This document shows, in pieces, positions 1-7,251 of a DNA stretch of 21,695 bases. The stretch's first letter is position 1. Each line of letters opens with the position of its first letter. The stretch spans positions 1 to 21,695 of the forward strand of contig DATEHZ010000078.1 of the NCBI GenBank assembly GCA_035279385.1, given 5' to 3'. The position numbers and the translations under genes were made by a program. Under the pieces are notes generated by a model that was given only the letters and a program-made list of their open reading frames with translations, had not been told where the DNA came from and ran no database searches. Source of the stretch: DATGJX01 sp035279385 (GTDB lineage Bacteria > Vulcanimicrobiota > Vulcanimicrobiia > Vulcanimicrobiales > Vulcanimicrobiaceae).

Positions 1-6
1 ATCGCG

Positions 7-564
7 TTAGGGAGTTCCCGGCAAGCCCGGGTTTGGACTCAAGTTGTCGATCCACTTGTACTTCGGCCGGTAGGCCGCGGTGAAACCGACCACGTCCTTT
101 GACGTCGTAATTGTGCCGGCCATGTCCATGCTGCCCTCGACGCTGCCGTCGAAGACCAGCGCCGTTCCGTCCGGCATGTTCACGACCAGGTGCACGTCTT
201 TGCCGTTGACGCTCCCCGCAAGCCGATACTTCTTGCCGCTCGTATCGAGGTATTGACCGGTGAGCGCGTTGCCTTTCTCATCCAGTTTGAAGTGGGTGTA
301 CATCGTCGTCGACGACTGCTGAATCTGAACTTCCCACACGCCCGAGATGCCGACGCGTTTCTCGTCCGTATCTTTCGGAGGAGCGGGCGTCGCGCTCGTT
401 TTGGGCGTCGGGAGCGTAAACGTCGACGTTGGGCTTGCGGTCGGGGTTGGAGAGGCGGCGGCGGATGCTCCCGGCGCGGGCTGTGCACTGGCAAGTCCCT
501 GCGCGGTTTGCACCAAGCCAATGGCGAGTGCAGCTCCCGCAACGGAGAGGAAGAGGCGCTTCAC
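7..564 (-). CDS. Secreted small beta-rich protein with Pro/Thr/Ser linker (hypothetical)
   Basis: I do not recognise this 185-residue protein. It begins at GTG (562-564), preceded by AAAGGAG about 12 bases upstream. Residues 1-28 are a signal peptide (Lys-Arg, then a hydrophobic core, then an ASA-Q type cleavage site). Residues about 29-65 are a low-complexity Ala/Pro/Thr/Ser linker. The rest, from GVWEVQIQ on, alternates short hydrophobic strands with Gly/Asn turns and repeats a W...G..L.G...G pattern, which suggests a small lipocalin-like or other beta-barrel fold outside the cytoplasm. It follows the gene at 596-1138 by 31 bases on the same strand, so the two are probably co-transcribed. 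No catalytic motif is visible. The export prediction is firm; the function is unknown. Confidence 0.8.
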   Translation of the reverse strand: MKRLFLSVAGAALAIGLVQTAQGLASAQPAPGASAAASPTPTASPTSTFTLPTPKTSATPAPPKDTDEKRVGISGVWEVQIQQSSTTMYTHFKLDEKGNALTGQYLDTSGKKYRLAGSVNGKDVHLVVNMPDGTALVFDGSVEGSMDMAGTITTSKDVVGFTAAYRPKYKWIDNLSPNPGLPGTP

Positions 565-595
565 AGTGGGTGGATACTCCTTTCGGCCGGTTCTA

Positions 596-1138
596 CTACG
601 ATGCGGAGTTGGTGGGTTCCGGCGTGGCGCTCGGTTGCCCGGAGGGCGCTTCCGAGGGGACGCGCCGCTTTTCGTTCGGCAGCATTGGGATGCGGTGCGG
701 CTGTTCGCCCGAAATCTTGAGCAGCGCCGCGATCTTGTGCGCGTCCGCTGCCAGCGCTACCGTCAGGCCGTCGCCCGGACATTCCAAGTCCGGCGAGGTC
801 CAGCCGTGATAGAGCACGACCGTGCTCGTTCCGAAGGACGCGCTCTTCATACAGGACTGCCCCATCACGCGGTTGTTCTTCGCCTGCTTTGCTTCTTGTA
901 AGAAATGCTGCGCGAGATTCGGGGGCACGTCGCTCGTCACCGGCGCGTCGAGCGGCGTCCCGGCGCGATTCGAGTGCACGGCCCAGGTCGAACCGTCGGA
1001 CCACACTTTAATGGTGTAGCCGGAAAAATTCGTCGATCCGGTATTGCGGATGACGGCGCCGTCGCGAGTGAATGCGGCCTTCGCAATGCCCGCGCAGACG
1101 ACCGCGAGCGCCATGCCGAGTATGACGAGCTGTTTCAT
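596..1138 (-). CDS. Secreted protein of unknown function
   Basis: This is a 180-residue protein with the signal peptide MKQLVILGMALAVVCAGIAKA, probably cleaved after AKA. I chose the ATG at 1136-1138 because the signal peptide starts there and GGAGGT lies 13 bases upstream. An in-frame ATG at 1157-1159 would overlap that ribosome binding site and add a non-hydrophobic prefix. The mature part begins with an NTGSTNFSGYTIKVWSDGS stretch, resembling short beta-rich secreted domains. It has two cysteines, in GQSCMKS and LECPGDG, that could form a disulfide. The C-terminal 35 residues are Pro/Ser/Glu-rich and probably disordered. It is the first gene of a two-gene minus-strand unit and is divergent from the lipoprotein gene at 1310. 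I do not recognise the family. Confidence 0.75.
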   Translation of the reverse strand: MKQLVILGMALAVVCAGIAKAAFTRDGAVIRNTGSTNFSGYTIKVWSDGSTWAVHSNRAGTPLDAPVTSDVPPNLAQHFLQEAKQAKNNRVMGQSCMKSASFGTSTVVLYHGWTSPDLECPGDGLTVALAADAHKIAALLKISGEQPHRIPMLPNEKRRVPSEAPSGQPSATPEPTNSAS

Positions 1139-1309
1139 GTTCAGTGAACGCACCTCCATTATCGAACGTTGCACCGCTTGCCTTACCCGGCCAGGCAGCA
1201 GATGACTCTAGTCGTACTATTTGTAAAAACTCCGTTTAATTTTAAGAAGAGTCCGAATATACCCCTTAGAATAGAAGCGCGCAACTGCTACACATCTCGA
1301 GGAGTCTTT
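1139..1309. promoter_or_regulatory. Divergent intergenic region with candidate promoters
   Basis: This region separates the minus-strand secreted-protein pair from the plus-strand lipoprotein/S53 pair. Its stretch from about 1210 to 1275 is clearly richer in A and T than anything around it. Plus-strand -10 candidates are TATACC (1258-1263), with TTTAAT (1235-1240) 17 bases upstream, and TAGAAT (1267-1272), which lacks a good -35. On the minus strand GATAAT reads from 1163 to 1158 but sits too near the ribosome binding site to be convincing. That promoters lie here is inferred from the divergent layout; the individual boxes are weak. Confidence 0.35.
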
Positions 1310-2707
1310 GTGAAATCCCGCTTCTTTGTGATCGGGCTGGCTGTTATTTCTGCCGCCCTTGTCGCATGCGGCGGCGGCGGCGGTGGCGGCGGAACTCCGC
1401 CGACTTCGCCCCCGTCGACACCGACACCGACACCGACGGTCAAGCCAACGGCTACACCTACCCCCGCTACGCCGTTCGGGTGCGTTGGCGCGACGCCGCT
1501 CGCTGCTGCCGCCGCGCGCGGCAACATGGCGGCTCCGCGGCCGATCGCTTCGGGCGATACGTTCGCGTACACCGGCAATCTTCATCAAATTTACGCGCAG
1601 AGCGCTCCGTGCCCGCAGCCGACCGCCATAAGCGACGCGACGGTCACCTCGAGCGTGAGCGACGCGCCCACGACCGCGCCGGACAACAATCCCGGCACGG
1701 CTTCGACGGTAAGCGAAACCGACGCTTTCCCGACGCACACCAGCACGACGTCGACGACGCAGATAGTGCAAATCAACGGCGGTAAACTGCTGCTGTATTC
1801 GACGACGTCGAACGACGGCACCGGAAACTCGATTCAAACGGCTTACACGAGCGCCCAAGAGATCGACGATCTCGGCGTAGGCGGCACGTGGACCAACGAT
1901 CCGGCTGCCGCGGTGAAAGAAGCGCTTTCCGACGGCTCGTCGATTTCCCGCACGCTCAAATCGGACGGATCGTACGTCGACACGCAGACGTATCCGAATG
2001 CAAGCACTGCGACGATCAGCGTGAACGGTGCCGCGACGGGCAAGGCCTTCGACGGCTCAGGGGTGTATTCGTTCGCCGGCGCGTCGTTCGCATATGCCGC
2101 TCCGTCGGGCGGGAACATCACGCTGACGATCACCAGCCCCGGCTCTCCGTCGAAAACGCGTACCTTCCCGGCGTGGTTCGCCGTTCCGGCTTCCGGCAAA
2201 TACGTGACCGACACATTCGCGGACAACGGCAGCAAGCCGTTTGACGCCGGTTGCAGCGTGCCGAACACGATCGGAACCAGCGGCACGCAAGTCGTCGAAA
2301 CATACGGCGTTTTGGATCCCGTGCTCGGCTACACCGAAACGCGCACGACGACCTCGTACGACGTGAGCGGGTACGGGCCGGTTTGCGTAACGATCGCCGA
2401 TACGCTCAATTCCTATTACGACTACGCGGCCGACACGACGCGCATCGACTATCAATCGACGAACGGTCAGCCGAATTCCGTAAACACCATCACCGAAACG
2501 CTCAGCATGCAAAGCGCAACGTGCGGCAGCGGTTCGCCGCCGTGCGCGCAGATACGCCGTACCGCAAATGCAAAACCGGTATCGGCAAGGGCGATCGCCG
2601 GGCGAATAGCCGTTATCCAGCATTATCGTGACGTGCAGCGCGCGCAGCGCATCGACGCGCTGCGTCGATTTGCGTTGCGTCTTCGCTCGCAGGGAGGCGC
2701 CCGATGA
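1310..2707 (+). CDS. Lipoprotein of unknown function, translationally coupled to S53 peptidase
   Basis: This is a 465-residue predicted lipoprotein. I chose GTG at 1310 because GAGGAG lies just upstream and the signal peptide begins there. It ends in a lipobox LVAC with the modified cysteine at residue 20. The open frame extends upstream to 1169, but that part has no signal or ribosome binding site. After the cysteine come eight glycines and a Thr/Pro repeat linker, then a Thr/Ser/Asn-rich, beta-looking domain with scattered cysteines (APCPQP, DAGCSV, GPVCVT, ATCGSGSPPC). The last 40 residues are strikingly basic (Arg/Ala-rich). The stop codon overlaps the S53 start as ATGA, so the two proteins are probably made in proportion. 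I do not recognise the family. A partner, chaperone or substrate-capture role for the peptidase would be inference only. Confidence 0.75.
   Translation: MKSRFFVIGLAVISAALVACGGGGGGGGTPPTSPPSTPTPTPTVKPTATPTPATPFGCVGATPLAAAAARGNMAAPRPIASGDTFAYTGNLHQIYAQSAPCPQPTAISDATVTSSVSDAPTTAPDNNPGTASTVSETDAFPTHTSTTSTTQIVQINGGKLLLYSTTSNDGTGNSIQTAYTSAQEIDDLGVGGTWTNDPAAAVKEALSDGSSISRTLKSDGSYVDTQTYPNASTATISVNGAATGKAFDGSGVYSFAGASFAYAAPSGGNITLTITSPGSPSKTRTFPAWFAVPASGKYVTDTFADNGSKPFDAGCSVPNTIGTSGTQVVETYGVLDPVLGYTETRTTTSYDVSGYGPVCVTIADTLNSYYDYAADTTRIDYQSTNGQPNSVNTITETLSMQSATCGSGSPPCAQIRRTANAKPVSARAIAGRIAVIQHYRDVQRAQRIDALRRFALRLRSQGGAR
1369..1434 (+). repeat. Short tandem repeats coding the lipoprotein linker
   Basis: A GGC-type triplet run (about 1369-1392) codes eight glycines directly after the lipobox cysteine, and three exact copies of GACACC (1417-1434) code Thr-Pro dipeptides. 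Unit lengths are multiples of three, so copy-number slippage would change linker length, not reading frame. Confidence 0.7.
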
Positions 2708-4818
2708 AACACCGTTTGCTAAGCCTGGTTGCGATCGCCGGCGTGCTCGCCGCTGCGGCATGCGGCGGCCATGGAAACGGTACGCCGCCCATCGCCGGTA
2801 ACACCGCGGCGCTCAGCGGTCCCGATACGTTCGATTGGGGGCGTTACCAACTTACCGGGGCGACGCTGGTCGGTCCGGCGCAGGTCTCACATATGCAGGC
2901 GACGGTGGTGATGAATACCGCCGGCGCTCAAGCACTCATCACCTACGCGCAGCAGGTCAGCGATCCCGGGTCCCCGCTGTATCGTCGCTACCTCACGCCG
3001 CAGGAGATCGGCGCGCGGTACGGCGCTCCTGCGAGCGACTACCAGAAGGTCGCAAACTATTTCGTCGGCCGCGGGCTGCGCGTCGCGGGTTGGCCGCAGC
3101 ACCTCTCGCTGGTTGTGGCCGGTTCGCAGTCCGCGATGGAATCCGCTTTCGGCACGAAGTTCGGATTGTACGAAAAAGACGGACAGCAATTCGTCGCGCC
3201 GACGGTGACGCCGAAGTTCTCGAGCGTCCTGCCGGTGAGCGCCGTATCGAACTTGGTTACGCTGCGTCGCATGCACACGTACCTGATTCAGCTGCCGCCG
3301 CGCGCCGGCGCCGGATCGAATCTCGGGTATTCCCCGCAGCAAGTACGCAACGCGTTCGACTTTACCGGCGCGTACAAGGCCGGTTTCGACGGCACCGGGA
3401 TCACCGTCGGCATCATCGGCACCGGCCCCATCGACGTCAACCGCACGACGTGGTGCGGTGATAGCGACCTTGCGGCGCTCAAAGCGCTGTACAACAACGT
3501 AAACGCCGCAACGGTTTGCGAGGTGAACGTCACACCGAACGGCGTTTCTGCGGGACTTGCAGCCTCCGGAATCCCGACGGCCGCTCCGGCAACGCCGAAC
3601 CCGCGCGGTACGCCGGCGCCGAATCCGTCGACCTCGCCGACGTCCATGTTTCCGTTCTCCGGAGATTTCCAGACGCCGCCGCCGGTGACCGACACGTGCA
3701 GCGGGTCGCTCCCCGCATGCAATGCGGAGGACGGCGAAGCGCAGCTCGACACGCAGCAGATCGCCACGCTCGCTCCGGGGGCGACGGTGAACTTCTATCT
3801 CGCCTATAACGCACTGGACTGCTACGTGTTCTATCCGAACTCGTGCGCGACGCCGGCGCCCGCGCCGACGCCGACGGGTTTCACCAACTACGGTGCACCG
3901 CAGATCGGCATCGTCGAGGCGGATGCGGAGATCCAGCAAGCGATTGCGGATAATGTTGCAGACGTCATCTCGATCAGCTACGGCGGCGGAGAACCGCAAA
4001 ACGTCGGCGCGGCGTTCAACGCCTCGGGTGTCGGCTTCGGACCCGAAGAGTTCGCCGCGCTCGCGACGGAAGGCATCGCCGTCTTCGTTTCGTCGGGCGA
4101 TAGCGGCTCCGCGGAATGCCTGAGCGGCAGCGGCGGTTCGCTCTCGCAAGTCTGCGTCAGTTATCCGTCGGGTGACGTCAGCGTCACCTCGGTCGGGGGC
4201 GTCAATGCGCCGATCAACGAGTTCGGGCAACTCACGAACAACATCACCGCGTGGGGAACGACAACGTCGCTCGGACAATCCGGCTCCGGGGGAGGCGTTT
4301 CTACGATCTTCAGCGCGCCCGCATGGCAACAGCAAGCCATCGGCGCCGCGAAGCGGACGCAACCCGACGTTTCCATGATCGGCGATCCGTTTACGGGTGT
4401 GAGCGCCGCCACCAACTCCAGCTTCCCCGATAAACAGGTTGGCGACATCGGCGGAACGAGCGTTGCGGCACCCGAAATGGCCGCGATGTGGGCGCTCGTA
4501 CTGCAAGCGTGTAAAGCGGCGCCGAGTTGCAACACCGGACCGAGCGGCCATACGTATCGACTCGGAAATGCGGCGCCGTACCTCTACAAGATCTACGCGC
4601 CCGGCAAGGTCACCTACAACGGATTCACTGCGCACCTGACCTACGCCCAGACGTTCTACGATGTGCTGTACGGTTCAAATACGGAGGCGGTTAATCCGGC
4701 TCCGTCGACACCCGTGCCCGGACAGAACGCGATGACCGGCTACGACCAAGTAACCGGCGTGGGGGTACCGTTCGCGGGACATCTCATCCAGGCGATCACC
4801 GGGACGGTCGCGCCCTAA
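2704..4818 (+). CDS. S53 family serine-carboxyl peptidase (sedolisin/kumamolisin type), lipoprotein
   Basis: This is a 704-residue S53 peptidase, an acid-active endopeptidase of the subtilisin fold. The N-terminus carries an AAAC lipobox-like site near residue 20, so it is probably anchored outside the cytoplasm. Residues about 45-200 match the pro-kumamolisin activation domain (YRRYLTPQEIGARYG). The catalytic residues are all visible: E345 and D349 in GEAQLD, the oxyanion-hole D466 in SSGDSGS, and the nucleophile S586 in GGTSVAAP. The C-terminal calcium site is also present (D653 in FYDV, and D681 in GYDQVTGVG). Two Pro/Ala/Thr-rich inserts, about residues 288-328 and 381-392, lie on either side of the Glu/Asp segment, and cysteine-containing stretches flank it. 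The ATG overlaps the lipoprotein stop (ATGA). Family assignment is very secure; the substrate is unknown. Confidence 0.93.
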   Translation: MKHRLLSLVAIAGVLAAAACGGHGNGTPPIAGNTAALSGPDTFDWGRYQLTGATLVGPAQVSHMQATVVMNTAGAQALITYAQQVSDPGSPLYRRYLTPQEIGARYGAPASDYQKVANYFVGRGLRVAGWPQHLSLVVAGSQSAMESAFGTKFGLYEKDGQQFVAPTVTPKFSSVLPVSAVSNLVTLRRMHTYLIQLPPRAGAGSNLGYSPQQVRNAFDFTGAYKAGFDGTGITVGIIGTGPIDVNRTTWCGDSDLAALKALYNNVNAATVCEVNVTPNGVSAGLAASGIPTAAPATPNPRGTPAPNPSTSPTSMFPFSGDFQTPPPVTDTCSGSLPACNAEDGEAQLDTQQIATLAPGATVNFYLAYNALDCYVFYPNSCATPAPAPTPTGFTNYGAPQIGIVEADAEIQQAIADNVADVISISYGGGEPQNVGAAFNASGVGFGPEEFAALATEGIAVFVSSGDSGSAECLSGSGGSLSQVCVSYPSGDVSVTSVGGVNAPINEFGQLTNNITAWGTTTSLGQSGSGGGVSTIFSAPAWQQQAIGAAKRTQPDVSMIGDPFTGVSAATNSSFPDKQVGDIGGTSVAAPEMAAMWALVLQACKAAPSCNTGPSGHTYRLGNAAPYLYKIYAPGKVTYNGFTAHLTYAQTFYDVLYGSNTEAVNPAPSTPVPGQNAMTGYDQVTGVGVPFAGHLIQAITGTVAP

Positions 4819-4823
4819 GTGGA

Positions 4824-4852
4824 GCAAGGGGGCTCGCCCGGGGCCCCCTTGC
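4824..4852 (+). terminator. GC-rich hairpin after the S53 gene
   Basis: GCAAGGGGGC (4824-4833) and GCCCCCTTGC (4843-4852) form a perfect 10-bp stem with a 9-base loop, six bases after the S53 stop. No T tract follows, so it may end transcription weakly, need a factor, or mainly protect the mRNA 3' end. It covers the place where a -35 box of the rpmE promoter would be. Confidence 0.55.
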
Positions 4853-4858
4853 CATGCC

Positions 4859-4867
4859 TGCTATAAT
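4859..4867 (+). promoter_or_regulatory. Extended -10 promoter of rpmE
   Basis: TGCTATAAT is a consensus -10 hexamer (TATAAT, 4862-4867) with the TGn extension. The position for a -35 box (about 4839-4844) holds only hairpin sequence, which fits an extended -10 promoter that does not rely on -35. Initiation about seven bases downstream would fall near 4874-4876, immediately before the rpmE GTG at 4877. Confidence 0.6.
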
Positions 4868-4876
4868 GGAACGGCT

Positions 4877-5143
4877 GTGAAAGAGAAGATTCATCCCAAG
4901 TGGTACCCCGAGGCGAAGGTCCACTGCGCCTGCGGCAGCACGTTTACGACCGGTTCGACCATGCCAGAGATCGCGGTCGAGATCTGCTCGGCGTGCCATC
5001 CGCTGTTCACCGGCCAGCAGAAATTCGTCGATACGGCAGGCCGCGTCGACAAGTTCCGCCAGCGTGAAGAAATCGCCAAGAAGAAACAGCAAGAGGCCGC
5101 TGCCCGCAAGGCCAAGCGCGACGCGGCTAAAGCCGAGGCTTAA
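4877..5143 (+). CDS. rpmE: 50S ribosomal protein L31
   Basis: This is an 88-residue L31 of the large ribosomal subunit, in the zinc-binding (C+) form. Cysteines C17 and C19 (CAC) and C37 and C40 (CSACH) are the zinc ligands of this class. The opening KEKIHPKWYPEAKV and the segment CHPLFTGQQKFVDTAGRVDKF are the family signatures. The C-terminal tail after about residue 62 is a Lys/Ala/Glu-rich helix, longer than in many L31 proteins (commonly about 70 residues). The start is GTG at 4877. No convincing ribosome binding site precedes it, and the promoter -10 lies only ten bases upstream, so the mRNA is probably leaderless or nearly so. It stands alone between the S53 hairpin and a terminator-like hairpin at 5161. 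Confidence 0.95.
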   Translation: MKEKIHPKWYPEAKVHCACGSTFTTGSTMPEIAVEICSACHPLFTGQQKFVDTAGRVDKFRQREEIAKKKQQEAAARKAKRDAAKAEA

Positions 5144-5160
5144 CAACGCCGGACTCTTCC

Positions 5161-5192
5161 AAAGCGGGCCCCTTGGGCTCGCTTTTGCTTTG
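5161..5192 (+). terminator. Intrinsic terminator-like hairpin between rpmE and prfA
   Basis: AAAGCGGGCCC (5161-5171) pairs with GGGCTCGCTTT (5175-5185) through 11 positions with one G-U pair and a 3-base loop, followed by the T-rich TTTTGCTTTG. It lies just after rpmE and ends only two bases before the prfA ATG. It could be the rpmE terminator or a structure in the prfA leader. Confidence 0.7.
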
Positions 5193-5194
5193 TC

Positions 5195-6283
5195 ATGAGT
5201 ACTTTTTACGAACGACTGGACACCATCGCCAAACGCTTCGATGAAATCGAGGCCGAACTCGCGCACCCCGCGGGCGGCTTCGATCAGGCGCGTTATACGG
5301 CGCTGGTAAAAGAGCGCGCGGCGATCGAGGAGACCGTCGCGGCGTACCGGCAGTACCGCAAAACGCTCGAAGCGATTGCGGCGAACGAGGAACTGCTCAA
5401 AGATCGCAGCGACCCGGAGCTGCACGAGCTCGCCGAAGAAGAAGCGAAAGCCCTGCGCGAGCAGCGCGCCGATCTGGAGCGCAAACTCCAAGAGCTGATG
5501 ATTCCGAAGGATCCGGACGACGAAAAAGACGTTTTCATCGAGATACGCGCAGGTGCGGGCGGCGACGAAGCGGCGATCTTCGCCGGGGATCTCGCGCGCA
5601 TGTACATGCGCTATGCGGAATCGCTGCGGATGAAAGTCGAACTCGTTTCCGAGAACGAGAGCGACGCCGGCGGCTACAAAGAGATCGTGTTCGCCGTCAC
5701 AGGCAACGCACCGTACAAACACTTCAAGCACGAGTCGGGGGTGCATCGGGTGCAGCGCGTCCCGGTGACGGAATCGCAGGGCCGCGTCCACACGAGCACG
5801 GCAACCGTCGCGGTTTTGCCGCAAGTCGAAGAAGACGTGGAGGTCGAGATCAATCCGTCCGATTTACAGATCGATACGTACAAGTCGAGCGGCGCGGGCG
5901 GTCAGTACGTCAATAAAACGGAGTCCGCGATTCGCATCACGCACGTCCCGACCGGCATCGTCGTGGCATCGCAGCAGGAGCGCTCCCAGATTCAAAACCG
6001 CGCCAAAGCGATGGAGATGCTTCGCGCGATGCTCTACGATCGCAAACGCCGCGAAGCGGAAGAAGCGATGGGCTCGATGCGGCGCAGTCAGGTCGGCACC
6101 GGCGATCGTTCGGAAAAGATCCGCACCTATAACTTCCCGCAAGACCGCATCACCGATCATCGCATCAATCAAAACTTCGGGAACATTCGCGGCATCATGG
6201 ACGGTGAGCTGGGCCACATCGTCGAGGAACTGCTCAAGGACGAACGCGCACGCGCGCTTGCAGGCGAGAACTCCGCCGCGTAG
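5195..6283 (+). CDS. prfA: Peptide chain release factor 1
   Basis: This is a 362-residue RF1, which ends translation at UAA and UAG. Residues 1-100 are the helical N-terminal domain. The stop-codon recognition tripeptide of RF1 is PxT, here P190-V191-T192 within RVPVTESQGR, which separates it from RF2 (SPF). The peptidyl-tRNA hydrolysis motif is GGQ at 235-237, inside SSGAGGQYVNKTESA. The glutamine is the target of PrmC, encoded next. Residue 238 after GGQ is Tyr, where E. coli RF1 has His. Length and C-terminus (RTYNFPQDRITDHRIN) are typical. No ribosome binding site precedes the ATG at 5195, because the terminator-like hairpin occupies that space. The start is supported by alignment of STFYERLDTIAKRFDEIE with RF1 N-termini. 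Confidence 0.97.
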   Translation: MSTFYERLDTIAKRFDEIEAELAHPAGGFDQARYTALVKERAAIEETVAAYRQYRKTLEAIAANEELLKDRSDPELHELAEEEAKALREQRADLERKLQELMIPKDPDDEKDVFIEIRAGAGGDEAAIFAGDLARMYMRYAESLRMKVELVSENESDAGGYKEIVFAVTGNAPYKHFKHESGVHRVQRVPVTESQGRVHTSTATVAVLPQVEEDVEVEINPSDLQIDTYKSSGAGGQYVNKTESAIRITHVPTGIVVASQQERSQIQNRAKAMEMLRAMLYDRKRREAEEAMGSMRRSQVGTGDRSEKIRTYNFPQDRITDHRINQNFGNIRGIMDGELGHIVEELLKDERARALAGENSAA

Positions 6284-6319
6284 GCTGGGAAGCGCCTGCC
6301 TGCCGTCGAACACGCGCGC

Positions 6320-7234
6320 ATGATGACCGCCGGAACCGGCGCCCGCTACAAGCCGCAGACCGTCACCGCCACGCTGGCTCGCGGTATACTGCTCGTGGCC
6401 AAACACAGCCCCACGCCGCGCGCGGACGCGCAGATTCTGCTCGCATTCACGCTGGGGCGGGAGCGCGAGTGGCTGGTTACGCACGGCGAGAGTTTCCTGA
6501 GCCGTCCGCAAGCCGAGAAATACGTTGCGCTCTGCGAGAAGCGTGCGGCGGGCATGCCGGTCGCATACATCACCGGCTTTGCCGGTTTCTACGGACGAGA
6601 GTTTGCGGTAAACGAACACGTGCTCATTCCGCGCCCCGAAACCGAGCATCTGGTCGAAGACGCAATCGCGCACCTGCGCTCGAAGATCGATTCGTCCGCG
6701 CCCGCAAAACGGCTCTTCACCGTTTTCGAGGCCGGCGTCGGAAGCGGCGCGATCGCGTGCACGATCGCTGCCGAAGTTTCCGGCGCGATCGTCGAGGGCA
6801 CCGATACCAGCACGGCCGCGCTCAAAGTTGCGAGCTACAACGCGCAGCGCTTGAACGTGCACGCGCGCTGCAAGTTTTACTGCGCGGACGTCGTGAAGAG
6901 CAGCGAGGACAAGAATTACGATCTCGTCGTCGCCAATCTGCCGTATATTCCAAGCGATCGCGTTCCGGCGAAGCCCGACCCCGTCGGCTTCGAGCCGCAC
7001 GTCGCGCTGGACGGCGGCCCGGATGGGCTCGTGCATTACCGCAAACTGCTTGCGGCGGCGCCGCGCATGCTTCGACCGGGAGCGCTGCTGCTTCTGGAAG
7101 CGGCCCCGCCCACCATCGCGCAACTGCGCGACCTGACGGTCGCCGCGCTCCCCGGCGCATCCGTCGAGATTCGCCACGACTACGCTGCACAGGAACGATA
7201 CATTTGCGCCAAGGTGCCTGGTCGCACGGTCTAG
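6320..7234 (+). CDS. prmC: Peptide chain release factor N5-glutamine methyltransferase
   Basis: This is a 304-residue class I SAM-dependent methyltransferase (HemK/PrmC) that modifies the GGQ glutamine of release factors. Residues 1-100 are the helical substrate-binding domain, ending in the conserved PRPETE. The SAM loop is E137-A-G-V-G-S-G143, a variant of the usual D-L-G-T-G-S-G. The catalytic motif, normally NPPY, reads N206-L207-P208-Y209, so the first Pro is Leu. The surrounding FEPHVALDGGPDGLVHYR is typical of PrmC. It follows prfA by 36 bases, the usual prfA-prmC pairing. Two adjacent ATGs (6320, 6323) are possible starts and neither has a clear ribosome binding site. Assignment is secure from context and overall pattern. 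Confidence 0.93.
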   Translation: MMTAGTGARYKPQTVTATLARGILLVAKHSPTPRADAQILLAFTLGREREWLVTHGESFLSRPQAEKYVALCEKRAAGMPVAYITGFAGFYGREFAVNEHVLIPRPETEHLVEDAIAHLRSKIDSSAPAKRLFTVFEAGVGSGAIACTIAAEVSGAIVEGTDTSTAALKVASYNAQRLNVHARCKFYCADVVKSSEDKNYDLVVANLPYIPSDRVPAKPDPVGFEPHVALDGGPDGLVHYRKLLAAAPRMLRPGALLLLEAAPPTIAQLRDLTVAALPGASVEIRHDYAAQERYICAKVPGRTV

Positions 7235-7251
7235 AATACGGACATCCCGAG

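Noticed and set aside
190..901. Overlapping plus-strand open frames opposite the two small secreted proteins
   Set aside because: They lack signal peptides, starts with ribosome binding sites, and motifs; the minus-strand genes explain the region.
1169..1309. ATG 1169 as start of the lipoprotein
   Set aside because: It would bury the lipoprotein signal peptide 47 residues inside the protein and use AT-rich intergenic sequence as code.
1369..1434. Triplet and hexamer repeats as a phase-variation switch
   Set aside because: Repeat units are multiples of three and cannot shift the frame; they simply encode a Gly and Thr-Pro linker.
2887..4635. Long open frame of 582 codons on the minus strand opposite the S53 gene
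   Set aside because: It is very Arg-rich, lacks domain patterns, and mirrors the codon bias of the high-GC S53 gene; a shadow frame.
6469..7251. Upstream extension of the pyrG frame through prmC
   Set aside because: The extension is Arg-rich shadow sequence of prmC; the CTP synthase N-terminus begins exactly at ATG 7252.
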